NCBI GenBank assembly: GCA_934277495.1
Contig: CAKQUI010000093.1
Span: 1-8,863 of the forward strand
Length of the DNA stretch: 8,863 nucleotides
Direction of reading: 5' to 3'
Origin: an uncultured Clostridia bacterium
GTDB lineage: Bacteria; Bacillota; Clostridia; Peptostreptococcales; Anaerovoracaceae
Shown here: piece by piece, positions 1 to 7,264 of the stretch
How positions within the stretch are numbered: position 1 is the first letter of the stretch
Layout: every line of letters starts with the position of its first letter
Notes under the pieces: generated by a model
Seen by the model: the letters and a program-made list of their open reading frames with translations, nothing else
The model's database searches: none
Told to the model about the DNA's origin: nothing
Translations under genes and position numbers: made by a program

Positions 1-8
1 AAATAATA

Positions 9-17
9 GAGTGCTAA
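9..17. promoter_or_regulatory. CIRCE right half-site (HrcA operator), cut by window edge
   Basis: GAGTGCTAA is an exact match to the right arm of CIRCE, whose known form is TTAGCACTC-N9-GAGTGCTAA. The eight bases before it would be most of the 9-nt spacer, so the left arm would lie just outside the window and cannot be seen. The site is 29 bp upstream of the htpG start codon, a usual place for HrcA repression around the transcription start. The inference is that htpG here is under HrcA heat-shock control. A 9-bp exact match at the right place is strong, but only half of the operator is visible. Confidence 0.8.
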
Positions 18-46
18 CAACGAGTGGATACGGAGGTATAAGATAA

Positions 47-1933
47 ATGGCAAAGAAACAATTCAAAGCAGAGTCCAAGAGACTTCTGGATATGATGATC
101 AATTCGATCTACACACATAACGAGATATTTTTAAGAGAGCTGATCTCCAACGCCAGCGATGCTATAGACAAGCTCTATTACAAGAGTCTGACAGACGGCA
201 ATACAGGTATATCAAGGGATGACTTTTCCATCAGGATAGAGACTGATGAGAACGCAAGGACTCTCAGGATAGAAGACAACGGCATGGGCATGACTAAAGA
301 AGAACTGGAAAACAATCTCGGCACCATAGCAAAGAGCGGTTCCCTGGACTTCAAGTCAGACATGGAGAAAAAAGAAGACATAGATATCATCGGACAGTTC
401 GGTGTGGGATTCTATTCAGCTTTCATGGTCAGCGACAAAGTAAATGTTGTCAGCAAGGCGTATGGAGAGGATCAGGCATATGAATGGGAGTCATCCGGAG
501 CTGACGGATATACCATCAAAGAGGCGGATAAAGAGACAAACGGTACAGTGATAACGCTGAGCCTCAAGGCTGACACAGAAGATGAGAAATACAGCGAATA
601 TCTTGACACATACAAGATCAAGAGCCTGATAAAGAAATACTCAGACTATATCAGATACCCGATAACGATGATGGTAGAGAAGTCACGTCTCAAAGAGGGT
701 AGCGAAGATGAATATGAGAAGTATTCAGAACTTGAGACACTGAACAGCATGGTGCCTCTCTGGAAGAGAAACAAGAGCGAGCTGACAGACGATGACTACA
801 ACAGCTTTTACAAGGAGAAGTTCTTTGACTTCACAGATCCTGCAAAGGTCATCCATACGAATGTGGAAGGCGTCGTAAGCTATACATCACTGCTGTTCAT
901 ACCGTCAAAGGCTCCATACAACTACTACAGCAAGGATTACGAGAAAGGTCTGCAGCTGTATTCATCAGGAGTACTGATCATGGACAAGTGTGCAGATCTG
1001 CTGCCGGACTACTTCAGTTTCGTAAAGGGTCTTGTGGACTCCCAGGATCTTTCCCTGAATATTTCAAGAGAGATGCTGCAGCATGACAGACAGCTCAAGG
1101 CTATCGCACAGCGTCTCGAAAAGAAGATAAAGAGCGAACTGCTGGAGATGCAGAGCAAAGACAGAGACAAGTATCTCGAATTCTTCAAAAATTTCGGCAT
1201 CCAGCTCAAATACGGTATCTATGATAATTTCGGGGCCAACAAGGACAAGCTGAAGGATCTGGTGATGTTCTATTCATCTAAGGAGAAAGCTCTTGTGACA
1301 CTTTCCGAATATGTCAGCAGGATGAAGCCTGATGACAAGTTCATATACTATGCATGCGGTGAAAGCATTGACAAGATAGATAAACTCCCTCAGACAGAGC
1401 TCCTGAAGGACAAAGACTACGAGATACTGTATATGACAGACGATATAGATGAATTTGCAGTACAGATACTCCACGAGTTCGACGGCAAGGAATTCAAATC
1501 TGTTTCAGCAGAAGACCTTGAGATAGAAGAAACAGCTGAAGAAAAGGAAAAGGCTGAAAAACAGGCGGAAGAGAGCAAGGATATGCTGGAGGCAATGAAG
1601 GATGCCCTGGAAGGCAAGGTAGCAGAGGTGCGCCTGTCCCAGAGACTCAAGAGCCATCCTGTATGCCTGACTACGAAGGGTGGTCTTTCCATAGAAATGG
1701 AAAAAGTCCTCAACTCGATGCCGATGGATCAGAAAGTCAAGTCAGAGAGAGTCCTTGAGATCAACGCCGGACACCCTGTTCTTGAGACACTGAAAAAATC
1801 ATACGAAGCAGACAAAGACAGCATAAAGATGTATTCAGAACTTCTCTACAATCAGGCTCTCCTGATAGAAGGACTCCCTGTAGAAGATCCTGTAGCATTT
1901 TCAAATTCGATCTGCGAACTGATGACAAAGTAG
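47..1933 (+). CDS. htpG: Molecular chaperone HtpG (bacterial Hsp90)
   Basis: This is a cytosolic ATP-dependent dimeric chaperone that remodels client proteins, often together with DnaK. At 628 aa it has normal bacterial length (E. coli 624). The GHKL ATPase domain is complete: ELISNASDA with Glu31 and Asn35, the DNGMGM nucleotide loop at 77-82, the lid segment GTIAKSG at 92-98, and GQFGVGFYS at 116-124. The middle domain shows [10 protein letters not shown] at 237-246 and LNISREMLQ at 337-345, with Arg341 as the gamma-phosphate-sensing Arg. A Glu/Lys-rich stretch near 495-525 precedes the C-terminal dimerisation domain, and there is no eukaryotic MEEVD tail. The ATG start has GGAGG at 32-36, 10 nt upstream. 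A CIRCE half-site sits just before that, so HrcA control is likely. An intrinsic terminator follows, and the gene appears to be transcribed alone. No key residue is missing. Confidence 0.98.
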   Translation: MAKKQFKAESKRLLDMMINSIYTHNEIFLRELISNASDAIDKLYYKSLTDGNTGISRDDFSIRIETDENARTLRIEDNGMGMTKEELENNLGTIAKSGSLDFKSDMEKKEDIDIIGQFGVGFYSAFMVSDKVNVVSKAYGEDQAYEWESSGADGYTIKEADKETNGTVITLSLKADTEDEKYSEYLDTYKIKSLIKKYSDYIRYPITMMVEKSRLKEGSEDEYEKYSELETLNSMVPLWKRNKSELTDDDYNSFYKEKFFDFTDPAKVIHTNVEGVVSYTSLLFIPSKAPYNYYSKDYEKGLQLYSSGVLIMDKCADLLPDYFSFVKGLVDSQDLSLNISREMLQHDRQLKAIAQRLEKKIKSELLEMQSKDRDKYLEFFKNFGIQLKYGIYDNFGANKDKLKDLVMFYSSKEKALVTLSEYVSRMKPDDKFIYYACGESIDKIDKLPQTELLKDKDYEILYMTDDIDEFAVQILHEFDGKEFKSVSAEDLEIEETAEEKEKAEKQAEESKDMLEAMKDALEGKVAEVRLSQRLKSHPVCLTTKGGLSIEMEKVLNSMPMDQKVKSERVLEINAGHPVLETLKKSYEADKDSIKMYSELLYNQALLIEGLPVEDPVAFSNSICELMTK

Positions 1934-1950
1934 TACCATTATGGTATAAT
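1922..1950 (+). promoter_or_regulatory. Near-consensus sigma-A promoter overlapping the htpG stop
   Basis: ATGACA at 1922-1927 (5/6 to TTGACA), a 17-bp spacer and a perfect TATAAT at 1945-1950 form one of the best promoter matches in the window. The predicted start near 1957-1960 falls inside the 5' arm of the htpG terminator hairpin. It could drive an RNA through the structured element at 1991-2152, or serve the FNT channel gene downstream. That it is active is inferred from the match alone, because AT-rich Firmicute DNA yields chance -10 boxes. Confidence 0.5.
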
Positions 1951-1952
1951 TC

Positions 1953-1988
1953 AACCTGCATGGAAAACCCGCCATGCAGGTTTTTTTT
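1953..1988 (+). terminator. Intrinsic terminator of htpG
   Basis: The arms at 1953-1963 and 1972-1982 form a perfect 11-bp inverted repeat (AACCTGCATGG / CCATGCAGGTT) with an 8-nt loop, followed by an unbroken run of eight T at 1981-1988. It begins 19 bp after the htpG stop codon. This is a classic Rho-independent terminator for htpG. Confidence 0.95.
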
Positions 1989-1990
1989 AT

Positions 1991-2107
1991 GACCTGCCCA
2001 AATCTTGAAGTCTTATCCCAGCGAACTTGCGAGCTGAGGAAGGTCTCATGCAAACATCGAAGTGCTTTAGCACGTGGCAGTGTACTGCATGATTTGGCGC
2101 GCAGGTC
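1991..2107. other. Structured intergenic element: candidate ncRNA, leader or dispersed repeat
   Basis: The ends are complementary: GACCTGC-CCAAATC at 1991-2004 pairs with GATTTGG at 2091-2097 and GCAGGTC at 2101-2107, giving a 14-bp closing helix with a 3-nt CGC bulge. Inside are a hairpin from 2012 to about 2042 built on CAGC/GCTG (2019-2022/2032-2035) and extended by C-G, T-A and one T-G pair. There is also GTGC-TTTA-GCAC at 2062-2073 and GCAG-TGTA-CTGC at 2077-2088. An alternative pairing, ATGCA at 2048-2052 with TGCAT at 2086-2090, excludes the last hairpin. No coding frame fits. The single T-G pair weakly favours the plus strand. I do not recognise the family. It could be a trans-acting RNA, a cis leader of the FNT gene, or a MITE/REP-like repeat. 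Confidence 0.55.
2061..2079 (+). repeat. 19-nt hairpin motif, copy 1
   Basis: AGTGCTTTAGCACGTGGCA contains a 4-bp stem GTGC/GCAC closed by a TTTA loop, followed by GTGGCA. It matches copy 2 at 2123-2141 at 17 of 19 positions. The two differing bases (T2063 and A2072) pair with each other in the stem. Confidence 0.75.
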
Positions 2108-2110
2108 AAA

Positions 2111-2152
2111 CACAGAAATTGCAGAGCTTTAGCTCGTGGCAATTTTTCAGTG
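2111..2152 (+). other. Second hairpin module, possible terminator
   Basis: AAATTGC at 2116-2122 pairs with GCAATTT at 2139-2145, and CAC at 2111-2113 can pair with GTG at 2150-2152. The loop holds a second hairpin, GAGC-TTTA-GCTC, at 2124-2135. A run of five T at 2143-2147 ends the 3' arm, so on the plus strand it could act as a weak intrinsic terminator. That would close an RNA of about 190 nt begun at the promoter near 1950. Three of the T pair with A, so termination is uncertain. It lies 44 bp upstream of the FNT start codon and could instead act in that gene's leader. Confidence 0.45.
2123..2141 (+). repeat. 19-nt hairpin motif, copy 2
   Basis: AGAGCTTTAGCTCGTGGCA repeats the motif at 2061-2079 with the second stem pair changed from T-A to A-T, which leaves the stem and the TTTA loop intact. 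The start-to-start distance between copies is 62 bp. Confidence 0.75.
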
Positions 2153-2195
2153 TAATGGTTTTACCAAATCATAAAAGATAAGGAGAACAAGGATA

Positions 2196-3023
2196 TTGAG
2201 ATCATTGACATCGGTTGAAATTTTAGAAAAAGTATCGGATTCAGGCGTTGCTAAAGCGAATTCGAGCATATGGAAGTTGTTTTTACTGGCGGTTCTTGCC
2301 GGGGCGTTCATCGCATTCGGAGCCAATGGCTCGATGACTGTTTCCTTCGGCTTTCTGGCAGATCCGGACCCGGAAATGATCGGCATAGGCAAACTCGCAT
2401 CGGCTGCAATATTCCCTGTGGGCCTGATGATGGTAGTGCTTTGTGGAGCGGAGCTTTTCACAGGCAATACTCTGATGGTGACAGGACTGCTTGACGGTAA
2501 AATAAAAGTATCAGGAATGCTGAAAAACTGGATAATAGTATACATAGGCAATTTTGTCGGAGCACTGCTCGTAGCAGCACTGATAAACTATTCAGGACTG
2601 CTGGAGAGCGGCGGAGGTATGCTTGGAGCTTTCGTTGTCAAAACGGCTGCAGCCAAGACGAGCCTGAGCTTCGGCAGAGCGTTCGTACTCGGTATCATGT
2701 GCAACTGGCTGGTCTGTCTGGCTGTATGGATGTCCACCGGCGCTACAGAAACGATAGGTAAGATATTCTCGATACTTTTCTGCATAGGACTTTTCGTCCT
2801 TTCGGGGTTTGAGCACAGTATCGCAAACATGTACTTCATACCTGCAGGAATAATGGCATCGGGAAACAGTGCTTTCGTCGATCTGCTGGGCACTGATATT
2901 TCAGGGCTTACAGTAGCAGGCTTCCTCACGAACAATCTGCTGCCGGTAACACTTGGCAATATAGTCGGAGGATGCGGTTTTGTCGGCGTCATGTACTGGG
3001 TATGCCACAGGAAAGGTAAATAA
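2196..3023 (+). CDS. Formate/nitrite transporter (FNT) family channel
   Basis: This is a pentameric inner-membrane channel for small monovalent anions such as formate, nitrite or hydrosulfide. The 275 aa are typical for the family, with six hydrophobic segments near residues 26-46, 66-88, 109-133, 160-180, 188-205 and 247-270. FNT signatures are GAELFTGN at 84-91 in the broken second helix, YIGNFVGA at 116-123, CNWLVCLAVWMS at 169-180, GFEHSIANM at 204-212 with the pore His207, and NLLPVTLGNIVGG at 247-259. The start is TTG: AAGGAG at 2180-2185 lies 10 nt before it and there is no nearby in-frame ATG. A second TTG at 2205 is possible. It is closest to FocA-type proteins by motif, and formate is a reasonable guess in a fermenting anaerobe, but motif reading alone does not fix the substrate. 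polA follows 14 bp later without a terminator. A weak TGTAAT (2151-2156) could be a local -10. Confidence 0.93.
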   Translation: MRSLTSVEILEKVSDSGVAKANSSIWKLFLLAVLAGAFIAFGANGSMTVSFGFLADPDPEMIGIGKLASAAIFPVGLMMVVLCGAELFTGNTLMVTGLLDGKIKVSGMLKNWIIVYIGNFVGALLVAALINYSGLLESGGGMLGAFVVKTAAAKTSLSFGRAFVLGIMCNWLVCLAVWMSTGATETIGKIFSILFCIGLFVLSGFEHSIANMYFIPAGIMASGNSAFVDLLGTDISGLTVAGFLTNNLLPVTLGNIVGGCGFVGVMYWVCHRKGK

Positions 3024-3037
3024 GAGGTTATTATAAT

Positions 3038-5704
3038 ATGAAAAGAATTGCGATCATAGACGGCAACAGCCTGATAAACAGGGCCTATTATGCCATGAGG
3101 AATCCGATGATAACAAAAGAGGGTATATATACCCACGGTATATTCGGTTTTCTTAACATGATGGACAAGATAAGACATGACTACGAGCCTGAATATATGG
3201 CAATAGCTTTCGATATGAAGGCGCCTACATTCAGACACAAGGCATATGAAGAATACAAGGCAGGCAGGAAAAAAATGCCGCCTGAACTTGCTATGCAGAT
3301 ACCGCTGCTGAAAGATATCCTCAGTGCCATGAATATAAAGCAGCTCGAACTTGAAGGTTTTGAAGCTGACGATATCATAGGCACAGTGGCAAGAGAAGCA
3401 GAAGAAAACGGCCTTGAGCCATATATAATCACTGGCGACAAGGATGAACTGCAGCTGGCAACAGATGTTGTAAAGGTAATAATCACACGCAAGGGAGTAT
3501 CTGAATTCGAGATATACGACAGGCAGGCGATGATAGACAAATACGGTTTCACGCCTTCCCAGTTCATAGACTACAAAGGTCTGATGGGCGACCAGTCGGA
3601 CAATATCCCGGGTATCCCTGGAGTAGGTGAGAAGACAGCATCGAAGCTAATATTGGAATTCGGCAGCGTGGAGAACCTGATAGAAAACTACGAGACTATA
3701 AAACAGAAAGGTCTGCGTACAAAGGTTGAAGAAAATGCACAGCTTGCAATGATGAGCAAGCGCCTGGCAACGATAAATGTCAATGTTCCTTTAGACATAG
3801 ACTTTGACGAGTTCCTGCTAAGGGATCCGGATTACGACAAGCTGATAGAACTTTACAGGAAGCTTGAATTCAACAAGTTCCTGAAGAAACTCAAAGTCAC
3901 AGCAAATGATATATCAGCTTCAGAAACAGCAGAAAAAACAATATACAAAGATACATCCTCCTTTGACAGAGTGCTTGTAAGCAGCAGCAGAGAACTTGAA
4001 GACATCAGACTTGAGGGAGAGACTGTGATCAAGGTCTTCGGCGACGGCAGCCACCTCAGGACCCCTGAAATAGAAGGTATTGCTGCAATAAACTGCGACA
4101 GATACTATTATTTCGACTGCCGCAGCATAAGCGGTATATATGACTGGCTGGCAGCTCAGGATATATCCTTTACAGGTCATGATCTGAAGAACGACTACTA
4201 TATGCTGATGAGCCAGGGCATGGATAGATTCGATACAGATTTCGATACGGCCGTAGTGCAGTATGTCATAGATTCCGGCAGGAGCAGCTACAGTCTGTCA
4301 GCTCTGTCCAATGAATATCTGCACACTTCTGTGAAAGATGAAAAAGAGTTCGATTCGGAAAACAGTCAGATGGACCTTTTTTCTGATAATGTAAGATCAT
4401 ATATGGATTACGGGTTCGAGGTATGTTCCGCTGTGCTGAACCTCAGGGAAGCCCAAAGCGATATACTCAGGAGGGAAGGCCTTGAAAAGGTAGCATATGA
4501 AGTGGAGATGCCTCTTGTGGAAGTCATGGCAGCCATGGAGCATGAAGGCGTCAGGACAGACAGAGCATATCTGGAAGAGTTCGGCAGGACACTTTCCGAA
4601 GAGATCGACGGGCTCTCAAAAGAGATAATAGAAATGGCAGGTGAGGAATTCAATATAAACTCGCCTCAGCAGCTTGGCGATATCCTCTTCGAAAAACTCG
4701 GACTTCCTGCAGGCAAGAAAACAAAACGTGGATATTCCACCAGTGCGGATATCCTTGAAAAGATAAAGGACAAGCATCCTATCGTTCCGGCTGTGCTGGA
4801 GTACAGGACCCTGGCAAAGCTCAAGAGCACATATATAGATGGTATGATACCGCTGATAGATCCTGAAGACGACAGGATACATGCACATTTCAACCAGACT
4901 GTGACTACGACAGGGCGTATCAGCTGCACAGAGCCGAACCTCCAGAACATACCTGTAAGGCAGGAGCTTGGCAGGAAGCTCAGGAAAGCATTCATACCTG
5001 ATGATGAGTCATGTATGCTGGTGGGTGCCGATTATTCACAGATCGAGCTCAGAGTGCTGGCACATATGTCCGCAGACGAAGGACTGATACGTGCTTTCAA
5101 CAACGGCGAGGATATACACAGAGCGACAGCAGCCAATGTGCTGGGCGTTCCGGAAAAAGATATAACCATAGAGGAGCGCAGCCGGGCCAAAGCGGTGAAC
5201 TTCGGTGTGATATACGGCATGAGTTCCTTCGGACTGTCCAGCGAGCTGAATATAACAAGAAAAGATGCTGATGAATATATAAAGGCATATTTTGAGAAGC
5301 ATGACGCTGTAAAGCGCTTCATGGATTCACAGGTCAGCTTCTGCAGAGAAAACGGCTATGTGACCACGATAATGGGCAGAAAAAGATATATCAAGGAGAT
5401 AAATGCATCTGCATATGTGGTACGTCAGGTAGGAGAGCGCCTTGCGATGAACACTCCTATACAGGGCAGTGCAGCTGATATAATAAAGATCGCCATGATA
5501 AAGGTATACAGAGCACTGAGGGATCAGGGACTGAAGTCCCGTCTGATCCTGCAGATACACGATGAACTGATAATAAATGCGCACGATGACGAGCGGACAG
5601 CTGTGGAGAAACTGCTGACAGAGAACATGGAGTCTGCATTCGAGCTGGCAGTCAGCCTCAAGGCAGATCTCAACGAAGGCATGAACTGGTACGATCTGAA
5701 ATGA
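3038..5704 (+). CDS. polA: DNA polymerase I (5'-nuclease and polymerase, proofreading domain degenerate)
   Basis: This enzyme removes RNA primers and fills gaps in replication and excision repair. The 888 aa match the family. The 5'-nuclease domain (1 to about 290) keeps its acidic metal ligands: Asp8, Asp59, EADD at 109-112, GDKDE at 133-137 and GDQSDNIPG at 184-192, then a helix-hairpin-helix at 192-201. The polymerase is intact: TTGRISCTEPNLQNIP at 624-639, motif A DYSQIELR at 665-672 with Asp665, motif B with Arg714, Lys718, Phe722 and Tyr726, and motif C QIHDEL at 839-844 with Asp842. The middle domain (about 300-470) keeps the fold trace but not the 3'-5' exonuclease residues. The DxE motif is replaced around VFGDGS (333-338), and the last motif reads YMDYGFEV (455-462) without the metal-binding Asp. 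This is common in Firmicute Pol I (Bacillus type). GAGG at 3024-3027 overlaps the end of the FNT gene, so the two are probably cotranscribed. Confidence 0.98.
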   Translation: MKRIAIIDGNSLINRAYYAMRNPMITKEGIYTHGIFGFLNMMDKIRHDYEPEYMAIAFDMKAPTFRHKAYEEYKAGRKKMPPELAMQIPLLKDILSAMNIKQLELEGFEADDIIGTVAREAEENGLEPYIITGDKDELQLATDVVKVIITRKGVSEFEIYDRQAMIDKYGFTPSQFIDYKGLMGDQSDNIPGIPGVGEKTASKLILEFGSVENLIENYETIKQKGLRTKVEENAQLAMMSKRLATINVNVPLDIDFDEFLLRDPDYDKLIELYRKLEFNKFLKKLKVTANDISASETAEKTIYKDTSSFDRVLVSSSRELEDIRLEGETVIKVFGDGSHLRTPEIEGIAAINCDRYYYFDCRSISGIYDWLAAQDISFTGHDLKNDYYMLMSQGMDRFDTDFDTAVVQYVIDSGRSSYSLSALSNEYLHTSVKDEKEFDSENSQMDLFSDNVRSYMDYGFEVCSAVLNLREAQSDILRREGLEKVAYEVEMPLVEVMAAMEHEGVRTDRAYLEEFGRTLSEEIDGLSKEIIEMAGEEFNINSPQQLGDILFEKLGLPAGKKTKRGYSTSADILEKIKDKHPIVPAVLEYRTLAKLKSTYIDGMIPLIDPEDDRIHAHFNQTVTTTGRISCTEPNLQNIPVRQELGRKLRKAFIPDDESCMLVGADYSQIELRVLAHMSADEGLIRAFNNGEDIHRATAANVLGVPEKDITIEERSRAKAVNFGVIYGMSSFGLSSELNITRKDADEYIKAYFEKHDAVKRFMDSQVSFCRENGYVTTIMGRKRYIKEINASAYVVRQVGERLAMNTPIQGSAADIIKIAMIKVYRALRDQGLKSRLILQIHDELIINAHDDERTAVEKLLTENMESAFELAVSLKADLNEGMNWYDLK

Positions 5705-5746
5705 TGCAAAAGCAGCTGTATATGTGCAGACTGAAAACATTGCAGC

Positions 5747-5794
5747 AAAAAAGTGCGGAGACATATTTTAGTAAAATTGTCTTCCGCACTTTTT
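5747..5794. terminator. Bidirectional terminator between polA and the lipoprotein gene
   Basis: GTGCGGA at 5753-5759 plus GACA at 5760-5763 pairs with TGTC at 5778-5781 and TCCGCAC at 5783-5789, leaving one unpaired T. The loop is itself partly complementary (ATTTTA/TAAAAT). Six A precede and five T follow, so it can stop transcription on both strands. It sits between convergent genes, 43 bp after polA and 35 bp after the end of the minus-strand lipoprotein gene. Confidence 0.93.
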
Positions 5795-5828
5795 CTGTAT
5801 CATGATATGTTTCGCTTGCAGATTTTTG

Positions 5829-7220
5829 CTACTTTATGTCTGACGCCAGCTTTTCTTCATAATGTATCAGGTTCATCAGAGCCGCCTTGCCGGTACTGCT
5901 GAGATTGCAGTGGTATGATATGATATTGGCATCTTTTGATTTCGATGCGAATATATCACATTCACTGCTTTTGAGGACAGATGAAGGTTCATTTTCGCCA
6001 AGACTCAGAGCCTTTCTGAAGAATGTTCCCGGCTGGCTGCCTGACTTCCAGGTCATGGATGTATCGCTGTCTTTGTAATTTATGTTGCAAAGACCTGACG
6101 TAGTGCTGAACATGCCGGACATTTCAGACAGAGTGCTTTCGTCAAGGCTTCTGGCGTCTATCGTAGCCTTGAATCTGCCGCCGGATGTGGATATCGAAGT
6201 TATATCCGATACTGCGATGACTTCACCTGTATCGTCATCCTGCTTGAATACACCGGTCTTGAGCGTGTACATCAGACTGATGATATTGTCGCTGGACTGA
6301 TTTGTCATAACGCTTGACGGCATATCAGTTTCAGTCATAGTGTATACGAAGCTGTCCTGAAGTTTGTCGAATCTGTTTTTCATGCTTTCGTATGAACTGT
6401 TGAATTTCTTGGTGAAGCTGTCGATGTTATTATCGTCTATGACAACGACAGCAGTAGCCGATTTTGGTATATGTCCGTCTGATACGTCACATTTGAATGA
6501 GGCTACCTGAAACAGCTTGCCGGAACTTTTCTGGGATGCCAGGAGGTTGCCTATGACATTAACAGGATTAGGGTAGTCGTTGTCTGTATCGAAAGGATCT
6601 TTGTTATCAGACATGGACATTGTGATGGTGTACGCATTGGAATACTTCGGCGATGTACGTTTCAAAGATGCGCTCATTATACCTCTGAGAGTGTATGCTC
6701 CCGATGTATAGAGTCCGAGGTCCTTGCTGTATTCGAGGTTGATGAAGTTGTCTGAACTGCAGACTGATGAAGGCAGTTCCTTTGCTCCCGTGTATTCTCC
6801 TGAATCATCTTCGGTGACTATGAGATTTATCGTGCCGTGTTCATCTGCACCCATAAGTGCGGTCATGCCTATTGCCAGAGTTTCCATTGAATTTTTGAAA
6901 GCTCCGGTTTTGACAGAACACTGCATCGTCATGTCCTGTGCCTTTTTCTTGCCTGATGTGGCAGGATTTGTGATGATCATATAATGAGTGTCGGATTTTG
7001 TGATCTTGAGACTGTTTTTCTGAGCCCATGATCTAAGATATTCCGAAACAAGTGAATACTCACCTTTATCTCCGGAAAAATTGGATTCAAGTTCTTCGTA
7101 GGCTGGCTGAAGAGCTTCTTTGAGCACCTGTTCTCTGGTGGCTTCGCCTGTTGAGCAGCCGCTTAGTAAGAATGAAAAAATCAGGGCAGAAACCGAAATA
7201 ACTGCTAAAAAACGCTTCAT
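5829..7220 (-). CDS. Lipoprotein resembling a metal-ligand-less PepD/M20 dipeptidase
   Basis: Residues 1-21 form a lipoprotein signal peptide (KR, hydrophobic core, lipobox LLSGC), with Cys22 the likely lipidated residue, so the 463-aa protein should be anchored outside the membrane. The mature part follows the layout of cytosolic Xaa-His dipeptidase PepD (about 485 aa). SEYLRSWAQK (59-68) and NPATSG (85-90) match the segment before the first metal motif. HIPKSATAVVV (250-260) resembles the AIPREAxA segment of the lid domain. Asn312 to Ser358 follows the region leading to PepD's IRS, Trp391 matches the conserved W, and SSECDIF (418-424) matches LECGLF. Where PepD has HLD the protein has SVK (102-104), the GADNG Asp region reads METLA (112-116), TEEAG is TEDDSG (136-141), and the C-terminal GPHSPDE loop is absent. 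Catalysis is therefore unlikely. The role is unknown, with peptide binding one possibility. The PepD link is from memory of family motifs, without a search. RBS AAGGAG (7232-7237, minus) fixes the ATG. It is monocistronic and diverges from the acetyltransferase gene. Confidence 0.85.
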   Translation of the reverse strand: MKRFLAVISVSALIFSFLLSGCSTGEATREQVLKEALQPAYEELESNFSGDKGEYSLVSEYLRSWAQKNSLKITKSDTHYMIITNPATSGKKKAQDMTMQCSVKTGAFKNSMETLAIGMTALMGADEHGTINLIVTEDDSGEYTGAKELPSSVCSSDNFINLEYSKDLGLYTSGAYTLRGIMSASLKRTSPKYSNAYTITMSMSDNKDPFDTDNDYPNPVNVIGNLLASQKSSGKLFQVASFKCDVSDGHIPKSATAVVVIDDNNIDSFTKKFNSSYESMKNRFDKLQDSFVYTMTETDMPSSVMTNQSSDNIISLMYTLKTGVFKQDDDTGEVIAVSDITSISTSGGRFKATIDARSLDESTLSEMSGMFSTTSGLCNINYKDSDTSMTWKSGSQPGTFFRKALSLGENEPSSVLKSSECDIFASKSKDANIISYHCNLSSTGKAALMNLIHYEEKLASDIK

Positions 7221-7235
7221 TTGTGATATTTCTCC

Positions 7236-7264
7236 TTGTTAATCTATGTAAATGCTAATATAAT
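7236..7264 (+). promoter_or_regulatory. Possible promoter of the GNAT gene
   Basis: TTGTTA at 7236-7241 (4/6 to TTGACA), a 17-bp spacer and TATAAT at 7259-7264 lie in the AT-rich 126-bp divergent gap. A second TAATATAAT copy at 7274-7282 gives another -10 without a good -35. The -35 overlaps the ribosome binding site of the divergent lipoprotein gene. For that gene a minus-strand TATTAT (7278-7283) pairs only with a TTAACA at a long 19-bp spacing, so its promoter is unclear. Confidence 0.35.

Noticed and set aside
1901..2113. Minus-strand frame of 70 codons over the htpG terminator and the repeat-rich gap
   Set aside because: It reads through a terminator hairpin and the inverted repeats, and the predicted peptide has no coding character.
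2111..2152. Calling the second hairpin a definite terminator
   Set aside because: The T-run is short and partly paired within the stem. It is kept as a possibility only.
3032..3037. TATAAT just before the polA ATG
   Set aside because: There is no -35 at proper distance, and transcription would begin after the start codon. It is a chance match in an AT-rich junction.
2588..3238. Open frame of 216 codons on the minus strand across the FNT/polA junction
   Set aside because: It runs antisense through two well-supported genes and has no ribosome binding site or family motif that I can see.
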